A DNA stretch of 64,000 nucleotides. Origin: Nereocystis luetkeana. Lineage: Eukaryota; Sar; Phaeophyceae; Laminariales; Laminariaceae. The position numbers and the translations under genes were made by a program. Below, one piece after another: positions 1-13,400 of this stretch. Location of the stretch: contig JARUPZ010000003.1 of assembly GCA_031213475.1 (NCBI GenBank), positions 8,823,509-8,887,508 of the forward strand, given 5' to 3'. A model generated the notes under the pieces. The model saw only the letters and a list, made by a program, of their open reading frames with translations, did no database searches and was not told the origin of the DNA. How positions within the stretch are numbered: the first letter of the stretch is position 1; each line of letters opens with the position of its first letter.

Positions 1-420
1 CGCCTGCAAGCAAAGCGTGTCCGAGGATCGTTGGAGGGACCTATTATACCTGTGTCCTCGCAGAGGAAATCACACACTTTATTTGCTGGCAGGTGTCTTG
101 ATGCAACAGATAAGGGTTGAATAAAAGACACGACGGGAAAAAAAATATTGTTTGGTGACCGGTTACTCGCGACTTTACCAATACACTCAACGCACTACTG
201 TACGTCTAAGGAGCTAACTACTTAAGTTTATATTCTACTACTTAAGTTTGTAATTCTTACTGTGTGCCGGTTTCACCTCTTGCCCGCTCGTGTATGTGCG
301 GGACTGTCACCACCAGCTATCGGTTCATTTATAAACCTGTCTGTCGATGGTCTCAGGTGTAGTCGGAGGAACTCCGTTGATTTTGGAACACTTAAAAAAC
401 GGATAATTTTAACAAAACGT

Positions 421-1207
421 ACTTTATATTATTTTTATTATTTCCTTTGCCATTATTCGACAATGTGCAGCATGATCTTCAGCATTGATCACTCATAGCG
501 ATCCCGAAAGAAAAAAACCTCGGAAACAAAGGAAACCCATGCACCAAGGCTACCTCCCATCTGTGCCAACTTTCGGATTGTCTACTCCATTTATTTGCTG
601 TCCTTGTTCCTTCCTTGTCATTACGTTCAATCCTAAGCTGCACCCAACTTATATTATTGTTGATGGTCTCGCTTCTTGAGTGTCACGAATGAACAAAACA
701 ACACATACATACATGATACTCTAAATAAATCATGATGATGATGTTTACCAGGTAGTCAACATATATAAGCATAGCCACATCAAGAGAGGGCCTAGACGTT
801 GGGACGATTGCAGCCGTGAGACCATGATTAATACTCCGAGTAAGTAGTATGGTATGCTAAACGAACGCCAGAAAGAATGAAGCGCGCACACCCAATATTG
901 AACAATGAGTAAGTTTGGACGAAACCCTCACGCTCACAGCTTAGCTGATGATCTCTGGCGGCATATATATCGACAACAACAGAGAACGCAATGAGAAAGG
1001 AAGGAGCAAGGGCTGCAAATTAAATGGAGTAGACAAGCCTAAAGTTGGCACAGAAGGGAGGTAGACTTGGTGCATGCATGGGTTTCCTTTTGTTTCCTTT
1101 TGTTTTCTTCTTTATTTCGGGGAAGTTATGAGTGATCAATGTGGAAGAGATCATGCTGCACATTGTCGGATGGCAAGGCAAAAATAATAACAGAGTGTAC
1201 GGCGAAA
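421..1207. repeat. Inverted repeat, arms about 200 bp
   Basis: The arm at about 421-640 matches the reverse complement of about 975-1207. Both contain CGACAATGTGCAGCATGATC, then TTGATCACTCATA, an A-rich segment, GGAAACCCATGCA and TGTGCCAACTTT. The loop of roughly 335 bp has no coding signal. A third arm (7060-7260) and a short fourth (about 11345-11402) show that the sequence is dispersed, so this is probably a foldback element or two terminal fragments head to head. I see no transposase. Confidence 0.75.
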
Positions 1208-1666
1208 ACACTTTTCATGATAATTTATTCTAAGTAATCCCCAATCATTTCAATACCAGGTATATATATTTTGCTCACCTACCTGCCTCCTCTCGCAGTA
1301 AGTAGAATCCACAGTACGGACGATGTTGCTATCACACTAGGATTGGAAATCTGAGCTACGACGAAGCAATCAATTTCTTAAGAGTGTTTCATCGATACCC
1401 TAATATCTATCTATCGTGTCCGCTTTTTTTACGAAACATTAATACTGCGCGTGAATTTACAGTCGCAAACTACCGCAGAATAATTTACGTATGTCTCCAC
1501 CTGCATCGTCGATGGAATTTGGCCCTCGCACGCCCCGGTCGATTTTTCTTCTCTCTGAAAAAATATGGAAACATGTCCTTGGCCACTTCTTATGCAGCCG
1601 GAAACTAGGATTGAAAAACCGGTTTCCGACCGGTTTTATTTTTCCGACTGGATTGCGAATAATAGC

Positions 1667-1775
1667 TATTACGGGGGGCCATAGTTAACAGGACCAAATA
1701 TTGTTAGTAAAAATGGTTAAACATATAGGTTTTTATGTGTACCATAGGTCCTGTTAACTGTGGCCCGCCGTAATA
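1667..1775 (+). mobile_element. MITE family A, copy 1
   Basis: About 105 bp with terminal inverted repeats beginning TTACGGGGGGCCATAGTTAA and ending in the matching complement, flanked by TA on both sides. Very similar copies occur near 23.0, 41.3, 43.9, 52.7 and 63.7 kb. It is non-coding, so it must have been moved by a transposase encoded elsewhere. TA flanks suggest a Tc1/mariner-like or related TA-specific enzyme, which is inference. Confidence 0.85.
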
Positions 1776-2020
1776 TATACCCTCCTTATCGTCTGTCGGA
1801 TCGAATATATATACAGCTTTTGTGATTTTCGTGGAGACCACAGGAGACGCTTGATGTAAGTGAGGGAGTGTAGCTTGACCACTGCTGCTGTAGCACCGAG
1901 AAAAGGGTGTAAGGTAGACGGAAGTCGGTTTCAAACTGCTTCTATTAATAATAGCCGTAATGTTCGTGGGGTCGGAGAGGTGTTCATCCTCCAGCAGCAG
2001 CATGCAGCTGTGCCCAACCA

Positions 2021-2044
2021 CACATACATACATACATACATACA
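2021..2044. repeat. (CATA)n microsatellite
   Basis: Six uninterrupted CATA units (ACATACATACAT...). Simple-sequence repeat with no associated gene. Confidence 0.8.
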
Positions 2045-4213
2045 TGCTGATGTCTCGCTTCTTCCTCGAGCAGCGTGTGAGCTTCACACGGGGGGGCGTT
2101 CTCCCCCATCTCGTTCTCGAGACCATCAAGACTCTGGCTTTCTTCGACAGTTAGTTGCCAAAGCTGCAGCCAGGGCAGCAGTTAGTTGGCAAAAAAAGAT
2201 CATCATCGATACCGCACACTGCGGCCATCGGGTGCTGCCACGTGCTGCGTGCTGACGGGCACAGATGAGGATATATCACGCTGACACAAGCCAAGCAGCA
2301 GCAGCAAGCAGCAGACGTGACGGCAGCCAAGCCAGCGTCTCCGATGCTGTGGTGTGGGGTTGTGTCGTACCAGGTGTGTCGTGTTGTTGCGTGGGTGTGT
2401 GATACTCGTACGAGTATGCGGCTGAACTTTCTAACATTTTTTTTCCGATGCACGAATCCGACTGACGAGTTGGATCGGAAAGCGTAGTATCTCTAATAAG
2501 TTCAGGTGAGATAGATGCCTGTTTTGTTCACAACCGACGGAATTAATTATGGTCTCTACCGACGGAAATTAAATGGCTTAATTTGTTCAGAGGCAGAGAG
2601 AAGAGAAGGACGGCCACATTCGTTTCGTGCCCCCTCCTAGCTTCTCGCAGCTCGTGATAGGTGCACGAGGAGAGCACGGCACCGCTCGCTGCCGATTGAT
2701 AGGCCTAGAGGCTAGGCCTACCGTTGTGGTTTCTCCGTTTTTTCGACTGTCTGGTCCAGTTGGAAATCATGGCCGCTTATTTTTAATTGAAGAGGCGCTT
2801 TGTCAACTGCATAATAAGATTGCCATTTTTTGTCTCCAATCGGAAACCGGTTTTTTCTGTCCTAGTTTCCGACTGCATAAGATGTGGTATTATTTTTAAA
2901 TGCCGCTCGGTACAAGCAGCCGTGATGATCATGGTATCCAAACATACCTGGTACAGATTTATAACACTGCTGTGATACGGGTATGAATTACACACCAGAA
3001 CAAGTGTCCGCTATTATTTGACAAGCTACGTAGAAACCTCGACGGTTATCTTTATTCTTAAATATATCGTAGACAACACGCACTCCTCGAATTCTGCAGC
3101 TTCAGGTTCGCCTCCCTCATATATATACGGACTGTACTCCCTGCACAAAACCGTGTAAACCCCGTAGTACGCACCATCAAAGGACATAGATACACACCAC
3201 TTGCATAGACGAGTTTCGACCAAATCCTCGGTCTCACAGCTAGCTGTGGCTTCTTTTTTTTTTGTAAGCATGGGTCTCAGTTCCACCACTCAAACGTTAT
3301 ACTCGAGAGAAATTAAAATGTGGTTGTGAGCAATGCCATGATATTAAGGCCGGCGTCTTGGTTTCTGATGTCCTCAATTGAAGTGAGGAGCTCAACTTAT
3401 CCTCCGAAACAGGACGACTTCGACTATTATATTGGCTTGCGCAACCCAACCCATGAGTTATTTCTAAAATGTACTTCGTATGAAAAATACTTCGTAATAC
3501 AGTGGCAGTACGTACAGCATACTACACTGTGTATGGTAAACGTAGAGTAGTGGCTGGTAGGTGTGGTCACTTGAAGAGCTCAACCGGCCATCGAACATTG
3601 AGGTAAAAAAGTGCCAAGCCCTACGTACCGTAGCACGGGTCGTGTGCAGATTTAGCATGCCATACTGTGGACTAAGCGTGACTGATCAAATCACCATACC
3701 CCGCAACGAAATCAAGAATCAAAGCATCAACGCCTTCACTTCGTTGATGAACTGCACTAAAAACACCCTTCGTGGCGACTTGTTGCCTCCCCCCGCACGT
3801 GTACATGGGCTGCTCTAGAGTTGATGAAGAGAAACAGGTACGAGTACCAGGTGCACATTGGTACACACTTCCTCTGCAAGTATTGTATTGTCAAACGCAC
3901 TCTTTTGGTATCCACTATGTTTTGCTGACCCCCTCCCCCCCATGTATCATCCATAGATTGGGTTAGCGTCGATTGACAAGGACACTGTAAAACGTGCCGC
4001 TTGCTACGTGAGCTGGCTAATCAGGGTGCTGTTTTTTTTCTTGGCGGTCAGTCACAACGGGCGATCGAGGTATAGATACCTTTGTGCGGGTGGAGAATCT
4101 TTACTGCGCACACGGGGAATGATCGCGTCACGTAGTCTTTATGGGAAGGCACCCAAGAAGAGGAAGTTGCATAGTAAGCCCATTTCTGTTTCCGAACGTG
4201 GTCACACCGGGAA

Positions 4214-4470
4214 TTAAATCTACTCATTGAAGCTTCCATTCATGAGCAAGTCTGCCTGACGAGCGGTTCTTTGTAGGATGCAGCACATCCTTTAGGCGAC
4301 CCGCCGAACATCTCACGGCGCTTCGCGCTTAGTGCGCAAGAAATGCCTGCCTCATCGCTTCTCACCCTGCGTGCTCCGTCCCGGCATTGTAGGGATGCGA
4401 AGAGATCTATGGTCGTACGACTACGGCCATCATACCAGATACATGATAATCGAGTACCCCCCCCTGCGCC
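4214..4470 (+). mobile_element. SINE-like repeat family D, copy 1
   Basis: About 250 bp shared with 20466-20735 and, inverted, 54815-55022. Landmarks in order are GAATTAAATCTACTCATTGA, GCGGTTCTTTGTAGGATGCAG, a short hairpin CACGGCGCTTCGCGCTTAG, CTCCGTCCCGGCATTGTAGG, then TATGGTCGTACGACTACGGCC, followed by a poly-C tract. There is no open frame or terminal inverted repeat. The shared fixed ends and homopolymer-like tail suggest a retroposed non-coding unit, but no Pol III A/B boxes are clear. Confidence 0.6.
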
Positions 4471-6420
4471 CCGCTTTTTCTTCTCTCCCTATATTGTGCT
4501 CCGCCTGTCCCCTCCCCCTGCCTGTATGTCGTCTATGAGAATTAACCACTCGCGTTGGTTGTGTTGCATAGGGCTTTCGCTATATATCGTTCAACAAATG
4601 AGAGGAGTCTAGGCCTAGCACTCGCGTCCTTCAGGACCCCAATCCGGAGCTAAGCCTAACTACGCTTGGGAACACGCCAGAAACGCAGCTAGCTGTATCG
4701 CTTTCGAATTAGTTTTTTCCGCGCCCTGTGCACGCACGACGACTTGACCTCCTTCATAAATGTCATGTCGTAAACATCTTCCTGAACGTTTAGGATGCTG
4801 CGTTTCGAATGCTACCGTTTCGCTGGGTGGAGAAATGTCATGCGTATCCTCTGTTATATTCCTTGGTACCGCACCCTCTCCTTCCCTTCTGTCCATGACT
4901 TGCATTGGCTATCTCTCTGATTAGACTAATCACCCCTTTCATGCAGCAGCAGAAGAGACCTTTCGTGCGTACGATGCCTGTGGGCCTGTGAAACACCTTT
5001 TTGTATTTTCGTGTCTACATATGATACTTGTAGCGGGCTTTTTTGTTGTCCCCGATACAACAGCTGCCATCGTGCATTCTACATGGTGATCCAATGGATA
5101 GTGGTGTTGAGCACCTGGGTTACATGTTTGTATGTTCCGTCGTTATTATACATGCACCAGGTACTTAGTAACGAGGATGAATAATATTCCCAACTTTCAC
5201 CTGTTACTCATCACGCAGTGCTTCCCGGCACACCTTTCGTGCAGTCATATCGGGCACTGCAATTGATTGATTTCCTCCGCATTTCGTCCTGAGATAGATG
5301 TAGACGCGCGCTCTCTGGCTCGCCGCTGCCAACCCCGGAGGAACTCGTTTCGCTCTGGGAAAGAAAGGTCACCGCGAATCCCCACTGTCCTGGCTGTCGA
5401 TATTCGGTAGAAGCAATACTGGTTGTCCCAATCACAAAGGAAGCGTAAACACGACTGTTAATTTTGTCGCCAGTTGCTCACTGAAGTACAGTGTTATTCA
5501 ACTACCGACAACACCGTCGCATGCGCGCCCCGGCTGACCGCGGATACCTTTGAGACTCCGTCGCTGCGCTGGATCGCTCCCACAGTAAGATGTTGTTGAG
5601 ATGCGCGCATGCGGAATCCAAGAATTAAACCCAATCTAAGCACTTCCAACTGGACGCGTACCGGTGCGGCAGCACTGCGACAATAGTATCAGCGACCCTG
5701 GCTAGAGCCGCGCACACTTCGGACAGGAGTCCATAAATATACCACGATCGTGTATGGTGCTGGGGCTCCCCGATCGTCAGCGTACTTCGTCGGCAGATTT
5801 AATTTTGGCACGCAGCGAAACCTCTGCTTGCGGTGGGCGAACGAGGTGCAGACCGTAATTACCTGTTACCAGGTATAGCTTTGCTGTATGAAGTGAAAAT
5901 GTGCATCCGGTACATACATACATGCCCCAGGGTTAGTCGAAAATCGATTTTGGTTTCGTTGCGACACGTCTTTTGTTTATTTGGGCCCCTGCCTTGCGTG
6001 GCACATTGTGAGTAAGCCTGCGACACAACTAAGAACCCGAAATGAAAGAAACCACTACTTCAGCACAGTCCTAACGTTTCGGGGACACGCAACACACATC
6101 TACGCACATACAGTGCAGTAGAATCTTAAAGGGAGTTTTGTTCGGCAAGCCTACTGCTACAGGGGAATAATACAAAGGCATTGCGGGTGGGCGGGTGGTT
6201 GATAAATAAATGGCTTTCGCGCTGGGGCCATACCTGCTGCAACCATGATTCATGACATTTTGAGGACGTCATGGGATAGCAGCCGGACATATAGCACGTT
6301 TTGTCCGAAGCTCGTCGTGGCTGCCGGGCCTTCTCGATCGGGGAACCACTCAGTCTCGCATGGTTTTTTTTAAATACCTTCCGAGATATCGATCGCTTCT
6401 CTCCATTGAAAAAGCTATTG

Positions 6421-6510
6421 CAGGGGACCCTATTAAATAGGACCTACGGTGCACACACAAAAAGCTATACATTTCGCTATTTTTACTACCAATATTTGGC
6501 CCTATTTACT
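6421..6510 (-). mobile_element. MITE family A, diverged subfamily II copy
   Basis: Reads GGACCCTATTAAATAGGACC, then a core matching the reverse complement of the copies at 63.3-63.5 kb (TTTCGCTATTTTTACTACCAATATTTGG), then CCCTATTTA. Subfamily II has ATTTAA where subfamily I has GTTAAC in the terminal repeat. The outer end lacks the G run and is directly followed by TACCAGGTA at 6510. Confidence 0.6.
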
Positions 6511-7059
6511 ACCAGGTAGGTATAGTCCTCCGTGGTAGTGAATCCACACTACACACTACTGGTACTGCGGGTCGTGTCGTCAGTCGAATGATTTCCATCC
6601 ACCCCCATCCCTTTCGTGCAGACTTCGTAGGCCAGGGGGTTAATTGTTCATCGGTCGGGTGAAACCGAGTGTGAACTTTCGCAATTGGAGCTCTTGGTCG
6701 AGGGTTTTAGAGAGCCCGTCATGTTGGGAGCCTTGCCTCAGAAGGCAGAAGAAGCAGGTGCACCCTTCTCGTGGCACGCACTATTTACAAGTTATATTTT
6801 TTCTGTCCCCTTGGTCTACACGATAAGATGAAACTATTTTTTTCGAATGTATCGTGGTACAACGGGAGACCCGAGACCGCGAGCGAGGTTTAAGGCTTGG
6901 CGGTGGTTTTGATTTTATTTTTTGTTTGCGCGACTTGAGCTACTAATTAATGTAATAAATAATAGTGTGGAGAAAATAATTATCGGTAAAGGAAGGAAAC
7001 GATATACCTGGTACTATATAACAAGGGACGCGGTAGAGGGGGGGGGGGGTGAAATTATA

Positions 7060-7260
7060 TCTAATATTTGTGTCACGCTTGCCATCCGACAATGTGCAGC
7101 ATGAGCTTCAACGTTGATCACTCCCAACATTCCTGACAGAAAAGAAATCCCCGGAAACAAAAGAAACCTATGCACAAGGTATATCTACCTCCTATGTCGA
7201 CCTCCCTCTTTGTTTATATACAATACTCCATTCGTTGCCTTTGCTCCCTCCTCTCGTGTT
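7060..7260 (+). repeat. Third arm of the 0.4-1.2 kb inverted repeat
   Basis: GCCATCCGACAATGTGCAGC, TTGATCACTC, GGAAACAAAAGAAACC and CTCCCTCCTCTCG follow the same order as the arm at 421-640. There is no partner arm nearby, so this looks like a solo terminal copy. Confidence 0.65.
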
Positions 7261-9294
7261 TGCGACAGTACCTGAGCTACGAGTGGCGCGGATGTATTAT
7301 CGATCGGTTGTCTTTTGAGGATAATATATATCAAACGCATTGCTTGCCTGAGGGATGAAGACCACGATCCCAGCAGATGCCCGAACCCCCGAAGTGAAAA
7401 CACCATGCCGAAGGACACTTCCTGGGTACCGACATCGCGTGAGAGCGCGGGGACCGCCGGGCCTAACGCACTCACGAACACCCCCAGCAAGAAGAAGGAC
7501 AAAAACATGGCAAGTGACGGCGAAAGCCGGTTCACATCGCGAGCCAGGGCAACTTTACTCGCTTGGCACATACCGGTACGAGTTTAATGCGGGCGTAGAC
7601 GGCACAGCGGGCCTGTGCGTCGCCCTCCGGGTGTTTTGTCGGTGAGGCGACTCCGGAGTGGGCCGACCCGATTCGCGTAGTGGGCGATCTGACCTCGACG
7701 TTGACGAATCTTGAATGCAAGCAGGCGCGACACCGTGCTCTGTCTAGAAGCAGCAGCGAGTGATGTGAAGGGGGGGAGAGAGATGTCATTGATTGCCAGG
7801 GGAAGCGCATACACATCATTGTACTCGGCGCTGTATAACAGCTACCTTCGTACAAGTCCTGTTGTATTCTGTTTTCATGAGCGTCTATGAGGTCTTACCG
7901 CTGCTCCGATGGCTTCAAACTCAACTTTGAGTCTGGGTGGCACTTCGGCAGAGCATGGAGTATATCTGCGAGCCCCCCTGGCCGGGAATGTAGTCCCCGT
8001 TAGATGTCCACTACCGATAATCGACGGGGGCAACATTTCCGGCCAGAGAGGTGTGATGTAACATTTCGTCGGCGACAGTTTCTAAGTAAAAGCATGGTTG
8101 ATGATGAACTTGCACGTACATCACATCTAGTGGTTCATAGCGTGGCTTCATCACGGGAACTCTCTGTTCGCAGACCCGCCTGATATCCACAGCAACGGAA
8201 GCAACAGTGACTTACACGTTGTTCTGTGCCATCCTTATCTATGGAGTGAGAGGTCGAGGAACTTAACGAGGCACGAAACCGATATCACGCGGTGTTTTAG
8301 TCGGTTTAAGGGTTCGGCTGGGGGTCGACCTTGTTCGGCTGGCGTGAAGACATAACAAATGACAGCAGATACACCTTGGCATGACGTCCGCTACGAGCGG
8401 TGTAGCACCGTGTTATACATCTACGTAAGGCTGAAAATGTGTTTTTGACAGACGGACCTCCTCGATTGGGAGATTTCCGCCCGTTTGTGTACCACGATCG
8501 TTTTCGTTACCACCTACGTACAGCAGGTTATGGGGGGCATTTAGCCTACATGTTTGCGTTAGTCGGTTTTGGGAAATTTGCTTGCGAACAGTATGGGGCT
8601 TCTCATCAAGTGAAGAGGCGGTAACAAGCGTAGGTGAAAGGTCCTCGGGGTGCATAGACTATTATCGACGATGGGCATCGTGAGCAACGATGGGTAGGGG
8701 GCGCTTTGCTACATAGAGGATGGATGCCCTGGGTGTCGCACCGGATGCAGCAGCTGCTAGCTGCGTGCGCTCATACGCAGTGGTTTCGAGCGAAATAAAT
8801 GGCAAGGGGGGGAATGGTTGATCTTTGGAAAAAATAATATGGGAAACATTTTTTCTTCCGACAATGCGTGCCCGCAGCAGCAGCTGAGGTGTGTTTGGTC
8901 ATTTTGGCCAATACTAAAAACACGTGTAAACGCCAGGTGCTGGGGTTTCCCTTGCCTTGGTATGTTGACTATTAATAGGCGAGTAAGGTTGCCGGCCGCG
9001 GTACGAGATCGATGCCAAATACAGCAAAAAAAACAATCGTCGCTTTCGACTTGATAGTATGCGCCTGGGGTCGTTTGTTAGAAGTACTGCTATTCCCCGA
9101 CAATCCATAATTATTTATAATATTGATAGAGGGGTAAATATATACCTGGTACCTGGTATGGATAATCATGAACGTGCGGGACGGTATGATACGCAGGAGT
9201 GTGTGCGTGCTTTTGTTTTTCAGCCGCACTACTCTTTTGGTTTTAATGCTCCCGCCTTCCGAAAACTCGCTCATGAACAAGACTTCCTCTAGCG
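7261..9294. other. No gene recognised
   Basis: Open frames of up to about 130 codons overlap on both strands, and none has a recognisable domain or plausible splice structure. I see unique, moderately GC-balanced intergenic sequence. Confidence 0.5.
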
Positions 9295-9390
9295 TTAACC
9301 CCCTTGGAACCGCAGTCCCGTTTTGGGGACAAGCTACTTGAAATTTGAGTGCTTTGCCCCCAAAGCGGGACTGCGGTTCTAAAAGGGTTG
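9295..9390. mobile_element. Hairpin MITE family C, copy 1
   Basis: Near-perfect palindrome: CCGCAGTCCCGTTTTGGGGACAA on the left, and a matching right arm TTTGCCCCCAAAGCGGGACTGCGG, extended outward by AACCC(C/T)TT. The spacer is about 25 nt. Other copies are at 9917, 10393, 54491 and 62541. Any transcript would fold into a long stem. There is no coding capacity. Confidence 0.8.
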
Positions 9391-9916
9391 AAGCCGCCTG
9401 GTGTGCTGGGTTGTTGTTGTGTTAAGGTTGCAAACAGACACTTTTTTGCTTCAAGTCTGTCAGTTGGTCGCCCTTGTTACGGGAGTGAACCGAGCCGGCT
9501 CTTCTCATAGTCAGTGTGTCTGCTCTCGGAGAGGCACCCAGATCAGTTTTCCGCATCTCGCGTGGCGCAGTATAAAATAGTACTAATTTCGGACTACTGA
9601 AGCCCAATTTCCTATTTTACTTCTAGAAATAAATAGTTGATCGAACACAGCCCCCGATTGTGTTCAAGTGCTACTTTTCAGACTGGGCAATTTGACAAAA
9701 AAATGAATTTCGAAACTCTTGCAACTGCGACCCTCGAGCAGAACTGATCTGTGGGTGCCCTTCCTTTCCAAACGTAGTCAGACCCATATTGCGAGAAGGG
9801 CGGGTTCGGTCTCCCGCTTTAACCTGAAACGAAACAAAATCTCTGTGCGCGGCCTAAAACTGCTGCCCCCCGCGACAAAATGCGGCCTAAATTTCGACGT
9901 ATCGCCCTCGCGAGAG

Positions 9917-10020
9917 TTGAATCCCTTTCGAACCGCGCAGTCCCGTTCTGGGGACAAACTACTGTACTTGAAAACTTGAGTTGTTTGTCCTCCAAAACGG
10001 GACTGCTGTTGTGAAAGAGT
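9917..10020. mobile_element. Hairpin MITE family C, copy 2
   Basis: Left arm GAACCGCGCAGTCCCGTTCTG and right arm GTTTGTCCTCCAAAACGGGACTGC; spacer TACTGTACTTGAAAACTTGAG. It is the second of three copies in 1.2 kb. Confidence 0.8.
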
Positions 10021-10392
10021 ATAGGTCATAGTAGCATAGTAAGTAAGTGTGTTATTCGTGTCTCAGATACACGATGCGAGTTTCGTCACGAAACAAATCA
10101 CCTGCTAGAATAAATAAAACACTTCATGCCTCTGCTACCCTTCGCCGCATTGATTGGCAGAATGTGGCTGTTTCTCGCGCCGCTTGCCGTGTGTGTGCCA
10201 ACCCAACGTTCGACAACCAAGCCGGGCACCATGAATAGTAGGCGAACCTTCCTAGCCCTCTTGGTAGGGGCGGTTGGCAGTATCCAACACGGACGGACAC
10301 AGCGGTGTAAAGATAGATGAGAAACGTGTGGCACTCCAGAAACTTTCAACTTCTGGTGGTGGTGTGGTACAGAATCTCCACTTACTTACTTT

Positions 10393-10490
10393 AGCCCTTC
10401 CTTTTAGGATCCCAGTCCCGTTCGGGGAAAAATTACTCACAAATTTTGTGGTTTGTCCCCATACCGGGACTGCGGTTCTAAAGGGGTTTT
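10393..10490. mobile_element. Hairpin MITE family C, copy 3
   Basis: Left arm CCCAGTCCCGTTCGGGGAAA is more diverged than the right arm GTTTGTCCCCATACCGGGAC, and outer TGCGGTTCTAAAGGGGTT gives the family end. Arms pair imperfectly, so this is an older copy. Confidence 0.75.
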
Positions 10491-10499
10491 AAGGTGAAC

Positions 10500-13400
10500 A
10501 AACAAAACAGTGTGTCTCCTCTCCGTTAAAACATCTAAGGAAGGGCCGCAACACATGGTAGCCATCACCACGAACGGCGTAAATAAATGAATATATATAT
10601 ATGCTTTGTTTTGGTCGACGAACCGAGGCGTAGTCGTTGAGCTATGATGCCGTTTTCGGTAGGGAGACATGATATATATACGTCGAATTGTTATACAACA
10701 TGCGATACAAAATGTCATTTGAGTTGTAGCACAGACGGACATATTTGAAGACAATAAACAGTTGCTAGTCATGACCGAAGCCTCCCAACCCTTCAGCTGT
10801 TGTTCTTGTTGTGAGCCCCGTGGATATCGTGGTCGATCGCGTTGTTGTGGTAAATGAACGCTTCTACCAGAGGTTAGAAAATAACATTTATTTGAGTTAC
10901 GCGCGGCGGCTTTTTGTGGGTGGGGTATCAGATACCAGTCACCACAACAGCCGACATAATATATATGTAAAACTGAGAATTGTCTTTCCGATCAGAATGA
11001 TTATCTTATTCATGTATCAAGACAAACAAATCCTAGACACAGCGAAAATTTACCCTCGAATCGACGCAAAGACATCTATCTGGGACAACTGTGGACCACG
11101 CCGATTTTACACCCGAACCAAAGTTAGTTGTCGGGCTCACGATGTCGAACATATATATGTCATTCAAAAATCGGTATTTCTTGGGGAGGCACCTCTAACC
11201 TACGTGCCAATTTTCTTATATCTAGCTTCTCCTGTTTTACAAACCTGTCAAGGCTGGTGCTGGTTCTGATTGTTAATAGTTATGCCGGAATCGCTACCAA
11301 TCATGAACACATAATTATATTTTAAAAACATTCCAGAGTACATTTTTTTGTATTATTTTTTTGCCTTCTGACAATGTGCAGGGCGTGTTATTCACTCAAA
11401 ATGAAAAAGCTGACACAATTCGTCGAATACCACGAACTTCATCTACCCAATTCTCCTTCCCTGCGTATACTCACTTGAATATGCACTCCCCCCGTTTACC
11501 GAGATATTTTACCTACTATGTATCTATATACGCCATGCATTTGACTTCGAAGAAAATATCAAAACATACACATATTTCCGTCTGGCAGTATTTATTTCTG
11601 AAGTCCTTGCGTCATTTTTTGCTTTCAGTTTCGTTTCAGATTTTTGGTTTTGGTTTGTTGTCTTTTTGTTCTTATGTTTCTGGTCTTGCTTGTGTTGTTG
11701 TGCTATCGTACCCGGTACTCTGGTATTTCACTTTTGCTTTACACTTGAATTTGCGATCATTTTCAATTGCCTGGTCTTCCTCTGTCTCACGGCAGTCTGT
11801 GACCTCAGAATCAGTATCTCTCTAGGATAAGGAATCAGGACGGACACACCGGGTGTGCTGATGAAACTGGGTAGGAAGGACGTTTTGTTAATGTTAGGAC
11901 AATAACAGCAACACTTACTTCCTCCATCACGTTTCGAATAAAGTGGCATTTTTAACGTTCTACTTCAATGTTACGGTTCAGCGGAATATGTTTTCATCAT
12001 TCCGTTCACTACGTCACCTAACTTTTCGGTAATGTGGCCACCTATTAATAGTGTTAGCACGTTACGACATAGGCTGGCGATCGCGTAGCACATTGTTACC
12101 CTGTTATTAATAGCTAGATTCCGTATTGGCGACAGTATAGTGTCACACTCTCTTACAGTGTGCGCCAATGTTCGAGTAACACAAAGTTTGACTGATATAG
12201 CTAGCTACACTTAATATTATTACTACTAATATTAACAGTTGCATCGTGACACGCGATTTATTAATGTGCACAACGTACACGATCGTTAAAACACGAGCAT
12301 CTTGTCGGCATCTTAGCTCGTGCGCAAAATTATATAGCCGCACAAGTCAGACAAGTATATTCTTAATCAAATATCATCACTGTTTTGCTCTTCTTGTGGT
12401 TTAACTCGTACGTGCGAGTGTGCAGATTTGGCCGTGAGGCATTGGTACTGGCAATGTAGATGAATAACGTAGTGGCGTGGTCCCCTAATTTTTATAGGCG
12501 TTTTTTTGCGGGGATATCTCCAGAACGTTCCCTGTTTTCGAGTTCCAAACTTTTTGAGGTATAATTTTAACGAGGACTATATGTTGTTGTATTTGTCCCC
12601 ACGCGCGGAGTGTCTTTTGTATTCCAGTGTAATAGCGAATATCTTGCTTTACTGCGTGAATCCGCTTTGAGTGTAACCTTACATAGGAGCACTTTTTGTT
12701 GTGGATCGAAGATATCAAAACCGCCACATAGAAACATTTTGTTGCAGCAATGACAGATCTATCCGTCACACAGTAAGGTAGTGTTACGTCCTGTCGATAT
12801 TTATTTATGGCAACTTGGTAACCTATAACGTTAAAGCCAGATAATTATCGCGAGTAACATCCTAGCATAACGTCGCACGCCCCTGGCCACTTATTAAGTA
12901 GGATCCCGTTTATAACATAGTGTCACATCGCGACCACCTCCTGAGGTAACTTACCGATCTTTGGTAAAGTTCTACGTTATTCGACTCTAAGGAACAATAC
13001 GTACGTGAGGCTCGAAAAACGTTCGAAAAGCATACTGCTATTATTGTCATAGAGAACACAATCATCGCTATTGAAGCTTTGTTCCGGCGTTGTACCTACC
13101 ATCATCGTGAGCCCTATCAATTGCATGATACGAATGCGTTATGCCTAGACTCTCCTATACCATAACATTACGTTAATAGCAAGAAGATAGCGAAACGGCT
13201 GGGTTGCGATCCGCTTATGTTAGGCTAATCACGTACGAGTCTGGGCAAGTCCTAACATTGTGTTACGGTGATATTAATAGTACACGCACCGATCATGGCG
13301 TAAGACTATGCTACCGAAACAGAGCCGCCGAGACGGGAGAAGAAATACAAGGTTAATGAGTTAGAACTTTCGCTCATGTATGCATTTAACAACATGTTAC

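Larger units (their letters stand above)
1588..2884. repeat. Short inverted pair around AAACCGGTTTCCGA
   Basis: TTATGCAGCCGGAAACTAGGATTGAAAAACCGGTTTCCGACC at about 1590-1632 is split here only as a description of one arm; its reverse complement, with a few differences, lies at about 2836-2884. The spacer of about 1.2 kb contains MITE A1 and a (CATA) run. Either it is an old element with 50-bp terminal repeats, or two independent insertions. No open frame between the arms looks like a transposase. Confidence 0.5.

Noticed and set aside
9295-10490. The three spaced palindromes as a CRISPR-like array
   Set aside because: Each palindrome is about 95 bp with diverged sequence and spacing near 0.5 kb. 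The eukaryotic setting and copies elsewhere show a dispersed hairpin element.
12000-13300. AT-rich stretch with recurring GTTACG and TATTAATA as a replication origin or centromere core
   Set aside because: No period, no defined unit and no way to test function from sequence; AT content alone explains much of it.
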